NCBI RefSeq assembly: GCF_017744675.1
Contig: NZ_JAGIAV010000004.1
Location: forward strand, 871,033 to 935,032
Origin: Flavobacterium sp.
GTDB lineage: Bacteria > Bacteroidota > Bacteroidia > Flavobacteriales > Flavobacteriaceae
Direction: 5' to 3'
Length of the DNA stretch: 64,000 nucleotides
Positions 35,348 through 44,624 of this stretch are shown here, in pieces. A program made the translations under genes and the position numbers. Numbering within the stretch: the first letter of the stretch is position 1; each line of letters opens with the position of its first letter. The notes beneath the pieces were generated by a model. The model worked only from the letters and a program-made list of their open reading frames with translations. It searched no databases and was not told the origin of the DNA.

Positions 35348-36526
35348 ATGAGTAATATATATCCTTTAGAATGGTTAGATTCTTTGATAGTGCAGACCTT
35401 AAATCCGAAAAAAACAAATGTTGCAGCATTATCAGAAAAAGATCTGGCTTTAATTTCCGAAAATGCACAGAAAGAATCACAGAGAATCCAAGTGCTTATC
35501 AAAAATGAAATTTTCGCATTGTTCAGGAAAAGACAGATCCGGCTTCTAGTACGCAGGTATCACTCTAATTTAATTTTTCTTCTGGATACCCTGATCGAAA
35601 ATCAAAATTTTAAGGAATTAAAAACAAACAGGCTTTCTCTGTTAATGGAGCAGCTGATTGAAGTGCTGGATGAAATGCTTTGTTTTATAGAAAACAGGTT
35701 TGCCAATTATTTAAGCATGGATGAAAGAGTGCCCATAACCTACCTGATCGTTTCGAGAAAAGAATTAAAAATGAAGCTGAGTAGGCTCAAGGCCCTTTTA
35801 GCTAAAAACGAAAAGGGCAGAGAGAAAATCCAGATCGTAATTGACGCGCTATCAGAATCTATTGGATCCAAAACGCAGCATAAAGTAACTTTCCGTCAGA
35901 TACGATATGAGCGGGACTTATTAAAAGCGCTGAATAATCAGGATTATACCGCTCAAGGCGAAACGTTTTTTGGAACAGCTGACCAGATATTGATTGCTAT
36001 GAATTTCAACTCCAGAAAATACATCAGCCTTTTGACTGAAGAAATTTTGAAAAACATAGAAAAAGAAGAAGAATCCGCTCTCAGGCTTGAACTGCTTCTT
36101 CTATATTATAAAGACTTTAACCATCTCCCTTCCAATGAGAAAATTACATTTGATCCCAGTATGGAGAATATCAAACCTGTTTTAGACAACTGGTTTAAGA
36201 ACGAGACTGCCTACTGGGAGAAAAAAAAAGAGTTGGGGAATTCAGTGCGTACGCGAAAATCAAAATCCATAGAAGAAAAAGTTGAATGCGATTTCTCAGC
36301 AGATCAGCTGGGATTAATTCTGAGAGCAGCAGATGAATCAAGGCTGATTAAGGCACGTTCCATGAATCTGGTTTTCCAGTCCATTATCCCCCACCTTTCT
36401 ACAGCTTTTAAAAAAGAGCTGTCTTACCAATCCGTGAGAAGCAAATCGTATAATGCGGAAGAAAAAGACAAAGAAACTGCTATCGCAGGCCTGGAAAAAA
36501 TGATTAGAAAAATCCGGTCCTACTAA
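35348..36526 (+). CDS. Hypothetical helical protein upstream of the tra operon
   Basis: This 392-residue soluble protein is helical and charged throughout. The C-terminal domain (about residues 310-390, with FSADQLGLILRAADESRLI and KKELSYQSVRSKSYNAEEKD) matches, from memory, a conserved domain found in flavobacterial element proteins. It may act as a regulator in the manner of RteC, but I do not see a clear RteC motif. It follows the AraC gene by 36 bp. Confidence 0.65.
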   Translation: MSNIYPLEWLDSLIVQTLNPKKTNVAALSEKDLALISENAQKESQRIQVLIKNEIFALFRKRQIRLLVRRYHSNLIFLLDTLIENQNFKELKTNRLSLLMEQLIEVLDEMLCFIENRFANYLSMDERVPITYLIVSRKELKMKLSRLKALLAKNEKGREKIQIVIDALSESIGSKTQHKVTFRQIRYERDLLKALNNQDYTAQGETFFGTADQILIAMNFNSRKYISLLTEEILKNIEKEEESALRLELLLLYYKDFNHLPSNEKITFDPSMENIKPVLDNWFKNETAYWEKKKELGNSVRTRKSKSIEEKVECDFSADQLGLILRAADESRLIKARSMNLVFQSIIPHLSTAFKKELSYQSVRSKSYNAEEKDKETAIAGLEKMIRKIRSY

Positions 36527-36598
36527 AAATCGAATATATAAAATCAATTTCAGCAGCAATCCAGCCTATTAACGACAAATAATTAAAAATCCTAGGAT

Positions 36599-36793
36599 AT
36601 GACATTAATTGCAATATTTTTTCCGTGTATTTCCTTTCTTTTAAGAGGAAAGATCTTTACTGCCCTAATCTGTCTCATTCTTCAGATTACTTTGATCGGC
36701 TGGCTCCCTGCAGCAATATGGGCAGTTATTTCGCTGCAGAATTCAAGAGCAGATAAAAGAAATGCCAAATTGATAAAAGCTATGAGGAAATAG
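36599..36793 (+). CDS. Pmp3/YqaE-family small membrane protein
   Basis: This 64-residue protein has two membrane segments (LIAIFFPCISFLL and ICLILQITLIGWLPAAIWAVI) and the LIGWLPAAIWA core of the Pmp3/YqaE family. The family affects membrane potential under stress. It is the last gene of the AraC group and is followed by a strong terminator. Confidence 0.88.
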   Translation: MTLIAIFFPCISFLLRGKIFTALICLILQITLIGWLPAAIWAVISLQNSRADKRNAKLIKAMRK

Positions 36794-36818
36794 ACAGCTT
36801 TAAGATTTATATTATAAG

Positions 36819-36857
36819 GCCGGAGAAAAGGATTATTTATTTCTCCGGCTTTTTTTA
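36819..36857 (+). terminator. Intrinsic terminator of the AraC/Pmp3 operon
   Basis: The 10-bp stem GCCGGAGAAA / TTTCTCCGGC is followed by eight T residues on the plus strand. It separates the AraC group from the conjugation operon. Confidence 0.85.
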
Positions 36858-37029
36858 TTTTTTTTTTTGCGTGAATGCCCAAGTCTGCTGATGCCGCTCG
36901 GGGTACAAAAGGGTACAGCAAAAAAGTTGTACTTGCAGCGGCTGCATTTGTATTGTTCCTTTGACACGTAAATCAATCGGATCTGCTTCAGATACACATG
37001 ATTTATATGAATAAGATGTCGAATGATAA

Positions 37030-37503
37030 ATGGCGAAAATTATGTTTACAAACATTTCATGGGGCAGCTACCTTACTGCCGCGGTTATAGCATTAGTGGT
37101 CTGGTACGCAGCAGTGATAATTAAATTCTACAGCGGGAACCTGAAAAAAATCCTGTCAGGCGAAACCAAAATCAGGCTTCCTTTTTTTAAAAACACAAAA
37201 GAAGGGCATGCAGTCCAGAATACTATCAAATCTTCTTTCTCCGGTTCTTTCGAAACGCTGGAAGATGCTGAACAGCTTTCCATAAGAATTGAGCAGGCTG
37301 CGGCAGAAAGTGCAGAAAAAGGCTTGTCAAAAGAGCAGTTTCAAAACTATCTAAGCATGCTGCTGGATGAATACCCCTATGTGAAAATTTCTTCCCTAAG
37401 GGAAAACATCAATAAACTGATGGTTTCCGAATCCAGTAAATATCCCGGGCTGCAGCTTACACTGAGCGAAGCGGACAGTCTATGGGAAGGATCGGTTTTC
37501 TAA
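37030..37503 (+). CDS. Small membrane-anchored conjugation-linked protein
   Basis: This 157-residue protein has one N-terminal membrane segment (YLTAAVIALVVWYAAVIIKF) and a cytoplasmic tail rich in E, K and S. Function unknown. It lies at the head of the tra operon, 126 bp before traE, with a long hairpin in between; the same kind of gene precedes traE in related elements, from memory. Confidence 0.7.
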   Translation: MAKIMFTNISWGSYLTAAVIALVVWYAAVIIKFYSGNLKKILSGETKIRLPFFKNTKEGHAVQNTIKSSFSGSFETLEDAEQLSIRIEQAAAESAEKGLSKEQFQNYLSMLLDEYPYVKISSLRENINKLMVSESSKYPGLQLTLSEADSLWEGSVF

Positions 37504-37508
37504 AATAC

Positions 37509-37598
37509 AGCAGAGGAACCACCCCTGTTCTCTCTCGTGCGGTATGGCTTTATGTGACAAAGAAATAGAGCTGCAACAGCGGTATTCCTCTGCTTTTT
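37509..37598 (+). promoter_or_regulatory. Long leader hairpin upstream of traE
   Basis: AGCAGAGGAA (37509-37518) pairs with TTCCTCTGCT (37585-37594). Just inside, CCCCTGTT pairs with AACAGCGG with one mismatch. The right arm runs into a five-T tract. It is either an attenuator, a terminator or a structured mRNA processing site between the first gene and traE. Confidence 0.6.
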
Positions 37599-37629
37599 AA
37601 TAATAGAATAACTTTTAAAATGATGTGCG

Positions 37630-37968
37630 ATGAAAAAATGTGGATGGAAATTAAAGAGTTTCTGCAGAAAAAACAAAGTGCTTATTACTTCGTCTTTTTT
37701 ACTGCTGATAGTTAACGGCAGCGGTTACGCGCAGGACGGTGTTGCAGGCATCAACGAGGCCAACCAGAAAGTGAGGAGCTACTTCGATGCCGGCACGGAA
37801 CTTATGTATGCGGTGGGCGCCATACTGGGTCTTATAGGAGCCGTAAAAGTGTACCAGAAATGGAATGCGGGCGACCCTGATACGGGAAAAGTGGCGGCGG
37901 CATGGTTCGGCAGCTGCGTCTTTCTGGTAGTGGTGGCTACGGTAATCAAATCCTTCTTCGGGGTTTAA
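37630..37968 (+). CDS. traE: Conjugation protein TraE (DUF4134, VirB2-like pilin candidate)
   Basis: This 112-residue protein has an N-terminal signal-like segment ending GYAQ and then two membrane segments (ELMYAVGAILGLIGAVKVY and AAWFGSCVFLVVVATVI). They are separated by the conserved QKWNAGDPDTGK loop typical of DUF4134. It is the small first subunit of the Bacteroidetes mating apparatus and has a VirB2-like size and topology. It is followed 10 bp later by traF. Confidence 0.9.
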   Translation: MKKCGWKLKSFCRKNKVLITSSFLLLIVNGSGYAQDGVAGINEANQKVRSYFDAGTELMYAVGAILGLIGAVKVYQKWNAGDPDTGKVAAAWFGSCVFLVVVATVIKSFFGV

Positions 37969-37978
37969 ACGCACACCT

Positions 37979-38293
37979 ATGGGCAGCAGCGTTTATCCGA
38001 TCAACAAAGGAATCAACCAGAGCATAGAATTCAAAGGACTCAAGGCGCAGTACATCTGGTATTTGGGCGGAGGAGTTGTTATTCTTATGATATTATTTGC
38101 CGTATTGTACATTATCGGGATTCCTTCCCTGATCTGCATTGGCCTTATCGGAGTATCAGGCGCGCTGCTGGTATTCAAAATATACAAGATGAGCCATCAG
38201 TACGGCGAGTACGGCATGATGAAAGCACTGGCCAAAAAACAGATTCCAAAATGCATAAAAGTCTACAGCAGGGCAGTTTTCAAAAAGCTATAG
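37979..38293 (+). CDS. traF: Conjugation protein TraF (DUF4133, VirB3-like)
   Basis: This 104-residue protein begins MGSSVYPINKGINQSIEFKG, the conserved DUF4133 start. It has two adjacent membrane segments (LGGGVVILMILFAVLYIIG and SLICIGLIGVSGALLVF). The C-terminal basic tail matches the inner-membrane VirB3-like subunit. It precedes the traG ATPase by 34 bp, as VirB3 precedes VirB4. Confidence 0.9.
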   Translation: MGSSVYPINKGINQSIEFKGLKAQYIWYLGGGVVILMILFAVLYIIGIPSLICIGLIGVSGALLVFKIYKMSHQYGEYGMMKALAKKQIPKCIKVYSRAVFKKL

Positions 38294-38327
38294 CTGTAGG
38301 ACGTTAAAAAATCTAAATGAAGAGGAA

Positions 38328-40796
38328 ATGGAGAAAAGGATGGAAAATGCACTGCCGATTATGGCGGTGGAACACGACTGCATTTTATCAAAACAAGGGG
38401 ATATTACGATTGTTTTTAAGGCAGAGCTGCCTGAAATTTTCACGTTATCGGATCAGGAATATGAAGCTTTCCACCAGTCTTGGATAAAAGCGGTGAAAGT
38501 GCTTCCCAAATTCTGCGTGTTCCATAAGCAGGACTGGTTTGTGCAGAGCAGCTACAAGGCTGATTTTTCAAATGATGACAACAGTTTTCTGACCAGATCC
38601 AGCGAGCGCTTTTTTAATGAAAGACCGTTTCTGGATCATTCCTGCTACATTATGCTCACCAAAAAGCCCAAGGGCAGAAAGAATTCAAGTTCACTGTTCT
38701 CAACGCTAATCAGAAGTTCAATTGTCCCGGAAGAAACAATCAACCCCCAGCTGATGCAGGATTTTCTGGATGCGGCAGGGCAGTTTAAAAGAATTATGGA
38801 AGACAGCGGTTTTATAAAGCTCAGCCGTCTTTCAAATGGGCAGCTTAAAAGCGAAAGCCGCAGGACCGGGCTTGTCGAGAAATACTGCTTTTTAGCCGGG
38901 GAAGAAAAGTTTTTTGCATTCCATGATATTAAATTCAACGAAGGCCTTCAGGTCGGAGATAAACACTGCCAGCTTTTTACCCTCGGCGATGCGGCCGATC
39001 TGCCTGGACTCTGCGGATCGAGAATCAACTTTGACCGCTATTCGACAGATAAAACCAAATTCAGCATCGGGTTTGCCTCTACTCTGGGTCAGCTGCTGTC
39101 CTGCAGCCACATCTACAACCAGTATCTGTTTATAGAGGATGCGCAGAAAACAATCCAGAAACTGGAAAGCAAAAGATTAAGGCTCCAGTCCTTATCAGCC
39201 TACAGCAGGGAGAATATGATTGCAAGGGATTCTGTAAATGATTTTTTGAATGAAGCGATCGCCCAGCAGCGGCTTCCCGTAAAAGCGCATTTTAATGTTC
39301 TGGCATGGACCGATGAGAAGGAAGAACTCAAAGACATCAAAAACAAAGTCTCGTCTGCACTGGCACAGATGGATGCGGCAGCCAAGCAGGAAACCGTTGG
39401 AGCCGCGCAGATCTACTGGGCGGGAATGCCCGGAAATGCGGCTGATTTTCCAATGAACGACACTTTTGATACGTTCTCCGAGCAGGCAGTCTGCTTCCTG
39501 AATATGGAAACCGGCTACAGATCCTCTTTAAGTCCTACGGGCGTCAGACTTGGAGACCGGCTTACCGGCAAACCTGTCCATGTGGATATCAGCGATGAGC
39601 CGGTAAAAATGGGAATCTGCACCAACCGGAACAAGTTCATACTGGGACCATCCGGAAGCGGCAAGTCCTTTTTCACCAACCATATGGTCAGAAGCTATTA
39701 CGAGCAGGGGACGCATATCGTACTGGTGGATGTCGGCCACAGCTATAAAGGACTCTGTGATATGGTTAAAGGCTATTATTTTACATATGATGAAAAAAAT
39801 CCGATCCGCTTTAATCCGTTTTACATCAGCGAGGGAGATAATCTGGACACGGAGAAAAAGGAAAGCATTAAAACCCTGCTGCTGGCTTTGTGGAAAAAAG
39901 ACGATGAGACTTTTAACAGAAGCGAATATGTTGCCCTTTCCAATGCACTGCAACTCTATTACGAAAAAATGGAAAAGCATAAGGAAATCTTCCCGTGCTT
40001 CAACAGCTTTTATGATTTCCTGAAAGATGACTTTGTTGCCATACTTCAGGGAGACAAGGTAAAAGAAAAAGACTTTGATGTGAACAATTTCCTATACGTG
40101 CTCAGGCCTTATTACAGAGGAGGCGAGTTTGATTATCTGCTCAACGCTGCAGAGAATCTGGATCTCTTAAAGGAACGATTTATTGTCTTCGAGCTGGATA
40201 ACATTAAAGACCACCCTATCCTGTTTCCGGTGGTGACCATTATCATCATGGAGGTTTTTATCAGCAAGATGAGAAAGCTCAAAGGCATCCGAAAGATGAT
40301 ATTGATAGAAGAAGCCTGGAAAGCCATTGCCCGTGAGGGAATGGCGGAATATTTACGCTATTTATTTAAGACCGTGCGGAAGTTCTTCGGGGAGGCAATA
40401 GTGGTAACCCAGGAGGTAGAGGATATTATTTCTTCACCTGTAGTCAAGCAGGCCATCATCAACAACAGCGACTGCAAAATCCTGCTGGACCAGAGCAAGT
40501 ACCAGAATAAATTTGACCAGATACAGGAACTTCTCGGTCTCACTGACAAAGAAAAAGCGCTGGTGCTTTCGGTTAATAAAGCCAATGATCCCGCAAAGAA
40601 ATACAAGGAAGTTTTTATCTCGCTGGGAGGAATGCTTTCAAAGGTTTACAGGACAGAGGTTTCTCTCGAGGAATATCTTGCCTACACAACCGAGGAAAGC
40701 GAGAAAGTGAAAATGAATGCCTATGCCGAGAAGTTCGGCGGTGACATCAGAAAGGGAATTGCCGCTATGGCTCAGGAAATACGAAACGGACATTAA
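38328..40796 (+). CDS. traG: Conjugation ATPase TraG (VirB4-like)
   Basis: This 822-residue ATPase has Walker A at residues 440-447 (GPSGSGKS) and Walker B near 658-662 (ILIEE). The N-terminal half is the VirB4 domain that contacts the channel. It powers pilus or substrate movement at the inner membrane. Bacteroidetes traG is the VirB4 homologue and is not the coupling protein. It is full length and co-directional with the rest of the operon. Confidence 0.93.
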   Translation: MEKRMENALPIMAVEHDCILSKQGDITIVFKAELPEIFTLSDQEYEAFHQSWIKAVKVLPKFCVFHKQDWFVQSSYKADFSNDDNSFLTRSSERFFNERPFLDHSCYIMLTKKPKGRKNSSSLFSTLIRSSIVPEETINPQLMQDFLDAAGQFKRIMEDSGFIKLSRLSNGQLKSESRRTGLVEKYCFLAGEEKFFAFHDIKFNEGLQVGDKHCQLFTLGDAADLPGLCGSRINFDRYSTDKTKFSIGFASTLGQLLSCSHIYNQYLFIEDAQKTIQKLESKRLRLQSLSAYSRENMIARDSVNDFLNEAIAQQRLPVKAHFNVLAWTDEKEELKDIKNKVSSALAQMDAAAKQETVGAAQIYWAGMPGNAADFPMNDTFDTFSEQAVCFLNMETGYRSSLSPTGVRLGDRLTGKPVHVDISDEPVKMGICTNRNKFILGPSGSGKSFFTNHMVRSYYEQGTHIVLVDVGHSYKGLCDMVKGYYFTYDEKNPIRFNPFYISEGDNLDTEKKESIKTLLLALWKKDDETFNRSEYVALSNALQLYYEKMEKHKEIFPCFNSFYDFLKDDFVAILQGDKVKEKDFDVNNFLYVLRPYYRGGEFDYLLNAAENLDLLKERFIVFELDNIKDHPILFPVVTIIIMEVFISKMRKLKGIRKMILIEEAWKAIAREGMAEYLRYLFKTVRKFFGEAIVVTQEVEDIISSPVVKQAIINNSDCKILLDQSKYQNKFDQIQELLGLTDKEKALVLSVNKANDPAKKYKEVFISLGGMLSKVYRTEVSLEEYLAYTTEESEKVKMNAYAEKFGGDIRKGIAAMAQEIRNGH

Positions 40797-40808
40797 TGAA
40801 AAAGAAAA

Positions 40809-41492
40809 ATGAAAACAAAAATTGCGGCCTGTCTGATCTGCCTGCTGCTTATCAGCACTCCGGCTGCATCTGCCGAAAAAACTGCGGCGCTGCCCATATT
40901 GGAAATCGTAAAAGCAGCAACCAAAAAAGTAATTAAAGCAATCGATCTTCGCATCCAGAAACTGCAGAATAAAACGATATGGCTTCAGAACGCACAGAAG
41001 CAGGCCGAAAACGTCCTGTCTAAATTAAAACTCGACGAAATCTCGGAGTGGACACAGAAACAGAAGGATCTTTATAAAGGATACTATGAAGAGCTGGCCA
41101 AAGTGAAATCCATTATCACCTACTATCAGAGGATAAGGGAAATTACACAAAAACAGACAAGGCTGGTCGCGGAATATGAAAGGGCCTGGAACCTTTTCAG
41201 AAAAGACGCCCATTTCAAAGAAAGTGAGATTCTTTACATGGAGCGTGTCTACACCGGCATTTTAGAAGAAAGCGTAAAGAATATCGACCAGATCTTTTTA
41301 ATACTGGATTCTTTTGCCACACAGATGAGCGATCTGAAAAGACTGGAGATAATCAATAAGGCCGCAGACCAGATTGATGCCAATTACGATGACCTTACCC
41401 TGTTCAACCGGCAGAACATACTGCTGAGCCTGCAGAGGGCCAAAACGGAAGCGGATGCAGACCATGTGAAAGAATTTTACGGAATTCCATAA
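40809..41492 (+). CDS. traI: Conjugation protein TraI (DUF4141-like)
   Basis: This 227-residue protein has a signal peptide (ACLICLLLISTPAASA) and a helical coiled mature part (KLQNKTIWLQNAQKQAENVLSKL). This is the Bacteroidetes TraI type, a VirB5-like periplasmic subunit by position. The following two genes are distant paralogues, with the shared pattern of DLK/KDMKKGY, SLKNLDxL and ILSLQRAK near the end. Confidence 0.8.
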   Translation: MKTKIAACLICLLLISTPAASAEKTAALPILEIVKAATKKVIKAIDLRIQKLQNKTIWLQNAQKQAENVLSKLKLDEISEWTQKQKDLYKGYYEELAKVKSIITYYQRIREITQKQTRLVAEYERAWNLFRKDAHFKESEILYMERVYTGILEESVKNIDQIFLILDSFATQMSDLKRLEIINKAADQIDANYDDLTLFNRQNILLSLQRAKTEADADHVKEFYGIP

Positions 41493-41509
41493 TTTTAAAA
41501 AAAACACTA

Positions 41510-42124
41510 ATGAAAAAACTGTTTTTTATAATCTCGATACTGATCATTTCCCCTCAGATTATACAGTCCCAGGCAAAGCAGAGAAAGGAACTCCTGCTTC
41601 AGATCGCAGCGCTTCAGGTCTATATAGACTACGCTAAAAAAGGATATTCCGCCGTGTCGAAAGGACTCAATTTTATCGGTGATGCCAAAAAAGGAGAGGT
41701 TGATCTCCATGGCGATTATTTCACATCGCTTCTGAAAATCAATCCAAAAGTCAGAAGCTATTATAAGGCCGCTGAAATTATTTCAATGCAGCTTAAAATA
41801 ATGAAAATCTGTAAAAGGACTTTAGCTGATTTAAAAACAGCAGACTTATTTCATGGCAGCGAACTGGATCATATCGAGCGTTCTTTGGAAAGGCTGCTGC
41901 AGAACTGCGGCGATACGCTCGAACAGCTTCTGGTTATCACTACCGATGCCAAATTGGAACTCAAAGACGACCAGAGAATTGGACGTATTGATGCGCTGCA
42001 TAAAATAATGCTGGAGGATTACAATTTCTGCATTTCTTTCAGCAGCGATGCCAGACTGCTTTCTGTATCCAGGAAAGCAGAAAAAAAGAACTCTAAAAAT
42101 GCAAGTGCTGTTTACGGATTATAA
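41510..42124 (+). CDS. TraI paralogue, hypothetical exported helical protein
   Basis: This 204-residue protein has a short signal peptide (IISILIISPQIIQS). The body is helical, with AALQVYIDYAKKGYSAVSKG and DLHGDYFTSLLKINPKVRSYY, similar in spacing to the next gene. It is probably a periplasmic part of the mating machine. Its end lies close to the next gene's start (42135), and a small overlapping frame makes the next start ambiguous. Confidence 0.75.
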   Translation: MKKLFFIISILIISPQIIQSQAKQRKELLLQIAALQVYIDYAKKGYSAVSKGLNFIGDAKKGEVDLHGDYFTSLLKINPKVRSYYKAAEIISMQLKIMKICKRTLADLKTADLFHGSELDHIERSLERLLQNCGDTLEQLLVITTDAKLELKDDQRIGRIDALHKIMLEDYNFCISFSSDARLLSVSRKAEKKNSKNASAVYGL

Positions 42125-42134
42125 ACTCATGATT

Positions 42135-42770
42135 ATGAAAAAAATACTGGTTTTAGGACTAACTATGTGCTTTTCAATTATCCCTGCTAAAGCAAATGCG
42201 CAATCTGCGGAGATACAGCAGCTGATCCTAAACATCGAAAAGCTCTCCCAGTTCAAAAAGATTCTCAGCGATATGAAAAAAGGATATGAGCTGATTTCAG
42301 GAGGCTACAAGACGGTCAAGGATATGTCGGAAGGGAATTTCAGCCTTCACAAAACCTTTTTAGATGCCCTGATGCAGGTCAGCCCGATGGTAAAAAATTA
42401 CAAAAAAGTCGGAGACATTATCCATTATCAGATCCTGCTGGCAAAAGAAAGCCGCAATGGACTGATCAGGTTCTCAAAAAGCGGGAACTTCAGTGAAAAG
42501 GAGCTGAAGTACTTTGAAACCGTTTACGGCAATCTGCTTAACCTCAGCCTTCGTAATCTTGATGAACTCACTATGGTGGTTACAGCAGATAAATTAAGAA
42601 TGTCAGATGACGAAAGGCTTGAAGCTGTAGATAATATATTTATTGAGATGCAGGACAAACTGCTGTTTCTACGAGATTTTAATAATTCGTCAAACATACT
42701 GCTGCTGCAGAGGGCAAAAGAAAGAAACGATGCGCAGGATTCTAAGGCTCTTCAAATAATTAAAGAATAA
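42135..42770 (+). CDS. TraI paralogue of the type annotated TerB-like
   Basis: From the ATG at 42135 the protein has 211 residues with a signal peptide ending KANAQ. An alternative ATG is at 42129. The conserved body (LILNIEKLSQFKKILSDMKKGYE and NFSLHKTFLDALMQVSP) is the type that databases often call TerB family tellurite resistance. There is no evidence for tellurite function; the tra context points to a periplasmic conjugation role. It is followed 4 bp later by traJ. Confidence 0.8.
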   Translation: MKKILVLGLTMCFSIIPAKANAQSAEIQQLILNIEKLSQFKKILSDMKKGYELISGGYKTVKDMSEGNFSLHKTFLDALMQVSPMVKNYKKVGDIIHYQILLAKESRNGLIRFSKSGNFSEKELKYFETVYGNLLNLSLRNLDELTMVVTADKLRMSDDERLEAVDNIFIEMQDKLLFLRDFNNSSNILLLQRAKERNDAQDSKALQIIKE

Positions 42771-42774
42771 AAAT

Positions 42775-43986
42775 ATGAAACTCCCATTAAAAAACAAAAC
42801 CAAAATTCTTTCTGCAATGCTGTTCGTGCTGCCTCTTTTGACAAGGGCTCAGGGATTTGGTGATGACATGCAGAGCCTTCATTCCGTATTAGACCAGCTC
42901 TACGATGAAATGATGCCTCTGTGCGGCAATCTTCTGGCAGTGGGACAGGGAATCGCAGGATTTGGAACCATCTGGTATATTGCCTCAAGGGTGTGGAGGC
43001 ATATCGCAAGCGCAGAACCGATTGATTTCTATCCGCTGTTCCGTCCCTTTGTGATCGGATTCTGCATCATGATTTTCCCTTCTGTCCTTGCCCTGATTAA
43101 CGGGGTTATGAAGCCTACAGTTACGGCAACTGCCGCTATGGTCACAGGCTCCAATAATGCAGTAGCGGTCTTGTTAAAAGAAAAAGAAAAGGCAGTCAGG
43201 GAAACTGATCCCTGGAAGATGTACGTAGGCTCAGCGGGTGCCGGAGACCGGGACAGATGGTATAAATACACCCATGACGGAGCCGACCCCTCAGATGAGA
43301 GCATGCTGACCGGAATAGGAAATGACATCAAGTTTGCAATGGAAAAAGCCTCCTACAGTTTTAGAAACTCCGTCAAGGAATGGTTGAGCGAGGTACTGCG
43401 GGTTTTATTCGAGGCCGCGGCCTTATGCATTGATACGCTCAGGACATTCCAGCTGGTTGTGCTATCCATCCTGGGGCCGCTGGTTTTCGGAATAGCGGTC
43501 TTCGACGGATTCCAGCATACCCTTACTGTCTGGCTGGCAAGATATATCAATATTTATCTCTGGCTGCCTGTTGCCAATATCTTTGGAAGCATTATAGGTA
43601 AGATTCAGGAGCTGATGCTCAAACTGGACCTTTCCCAGGTTCAGGCTACCGGAGATACGTTTTTCAGCAGGACCGATATGTCTTATTTAATTTTTATGAT
43701 TATCGGCATTATCGGGTACTTCACTGTCCCGTCGGTTGCTAATTACATAGTCCATGCGGGAGGCGGCGGAGCCCTGGCACAGAAAACTACAACCCTTTTC
43801 AGCACCTCAGCGAGTTCGGCAGTTTCCAAAACATCGCAGGGGACCGCAATGGTTCTGGATTCAATGGGAAATACCGCGGGAAGGATGTCGCAGAGCATGT
43901 CGGCCTCCTCCTGCTCTGCTCCCTATTTTGAGGAGAAAGGAAATTACATGAGCGACAGGCTCAAAGGAAATTCAAAACAAACTTAA
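42775..43986 (+). CDS. traJ: Conjugation protein TraJ (VirB6-like)
   Basis: This 403-residue polytopic membrane protein has at least five hydrophobic segments. They include PLVFGIAVF near residue 235 and YLIFMIIGIIGYFTVPSVANYIV near 300. This is the Bacteroidetes TraJ, equivalent to VirB6, forming part of the inner-membrane channel. The C-terminal 70 residues are serine-rich and probably extracellular or cytoplasmic. Confidence 0.9.
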   Translation: MKLPLKNKTKILSAMLFVLPLLTRAQGFGDDMQSLHSVLDQLYDEMMPLCGNLLAVGQGIAGFGTIWYIASRVWRHIASAEPIDFYPLFRPFVIGFCIMIFPSVLALINGVMKPTVTATAAMVTGSNNAVAVLLKEKEKAVRETDPWKMYVGSAGAGDRDRWYKYTHDGADPSDESMLTGIGNDIKFAMEKASYSFRNSVKEWLSEVLRVLFEAAALCIDTLRTFQLVVLSILGPLVFGIAVFDGFQHTLTVWLARYINIYLWLPVANIFGSIIGKIQELMLKLDLSQVQATGDTFFSRTDMSYLIFMIIGIIGYFTVPSVANYIVHAGGGGALAQKTTTLFSTSASSAVSKTSQGTAMVLDSMGNTAGRMSQSMSASSCSAPYFEEKGNYMSDRLKGNSKQT

Positions 43987-43997
43987 ATGACCGGCTC

Positions 43998-44618
43998 ATG
44001 TTTACCAAAATGAAAAATATAGACACTGCTTTTAAATATGTGAGAGGATTTACCCTGCTGGTTATTATATGCTGCGCTGTGATCTGCTGTTACACTGTGA
44101 GCAGAAGTTTTCAAACTATAAGCCGCATGCAGGATAAAGTATACATCCTGGCGGCAGGAAAAGCTATGGAAGCATATGCGTCGGACAGAAGGGATAATGT
44201 GCCTGTTGAGGCAAGAGACCATATTAAAACTTTCCACCAATTTTTCTTTACCCTGGATCCTGATGATAAGGTTATTAAGACCAATGTCACTAAAGCGCTT
44301 TATCTGGCGGACGAAAGTGCCAAAAAAATTTATGATGACCTGAAAGAAAACGGCTTCTATTCCGGAATCATTTCAGGCAATATAAGCCAGACCATCCACA
44401 TTGACAGTGTAAAAGTCGATACCCAGGACTACCCCTACCGTTTTAAATGCTTCTCACGGCAGAACATCATAAGAACCACGAGCATTTTAAAAAGAAACCT
44501 GATCACCGAAGGAAGCCTTCGCAATGTATCAAGAAGCGACAACAATCCGCACGGTTTTTTAATCGAGCGTTTCAATACGATCGAAAACCGGGACTTAACT
44601 GTTGAAAACCGAAAATGA
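43998..44618 (+). CDS. traK: Conjugation protein TraK (VirB8-like)
   Basis: This 206-residue protein has a short cytoplasmic N-terminus and one membrane segment (FTLLVIICCAVICCYTV). The periplasmic domain contains the conserved RDNVPVEARDHIKTFHQFFFTLDPDDK pattern. This is the VirB8-type scaffold of the Bacteroidetes system. Spacing to traJ is 11 bp and to the next gene 6 bp. Confidence 0.9.
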   Translation: MFTKMKNIDTAFKYVRGFTLLVIICCAVICCYTVSRSFQTISRMQDKVYILAAGKAMEAYASDRRDNVPVEARDHIKTFHQFFFTLDPDDKVIKTNVTKALYLADESAKKIYDDLKENGFYSGIISGNISQTIHIDSVKVDTQDYPYRFKCFSRQNIIRTTSILKRNLITEGSLRNVSRSDNNPHGFLIERFNTIENRDLTVENRK

Positions 44619-44624
44619 CGGATC

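Noticed and set aside
42135..42770. Tellurite resistance protein
   Set aside because: The family name is a database habit; signal peptide, tra-operon position and paralogy with traI favour a conjugation role.
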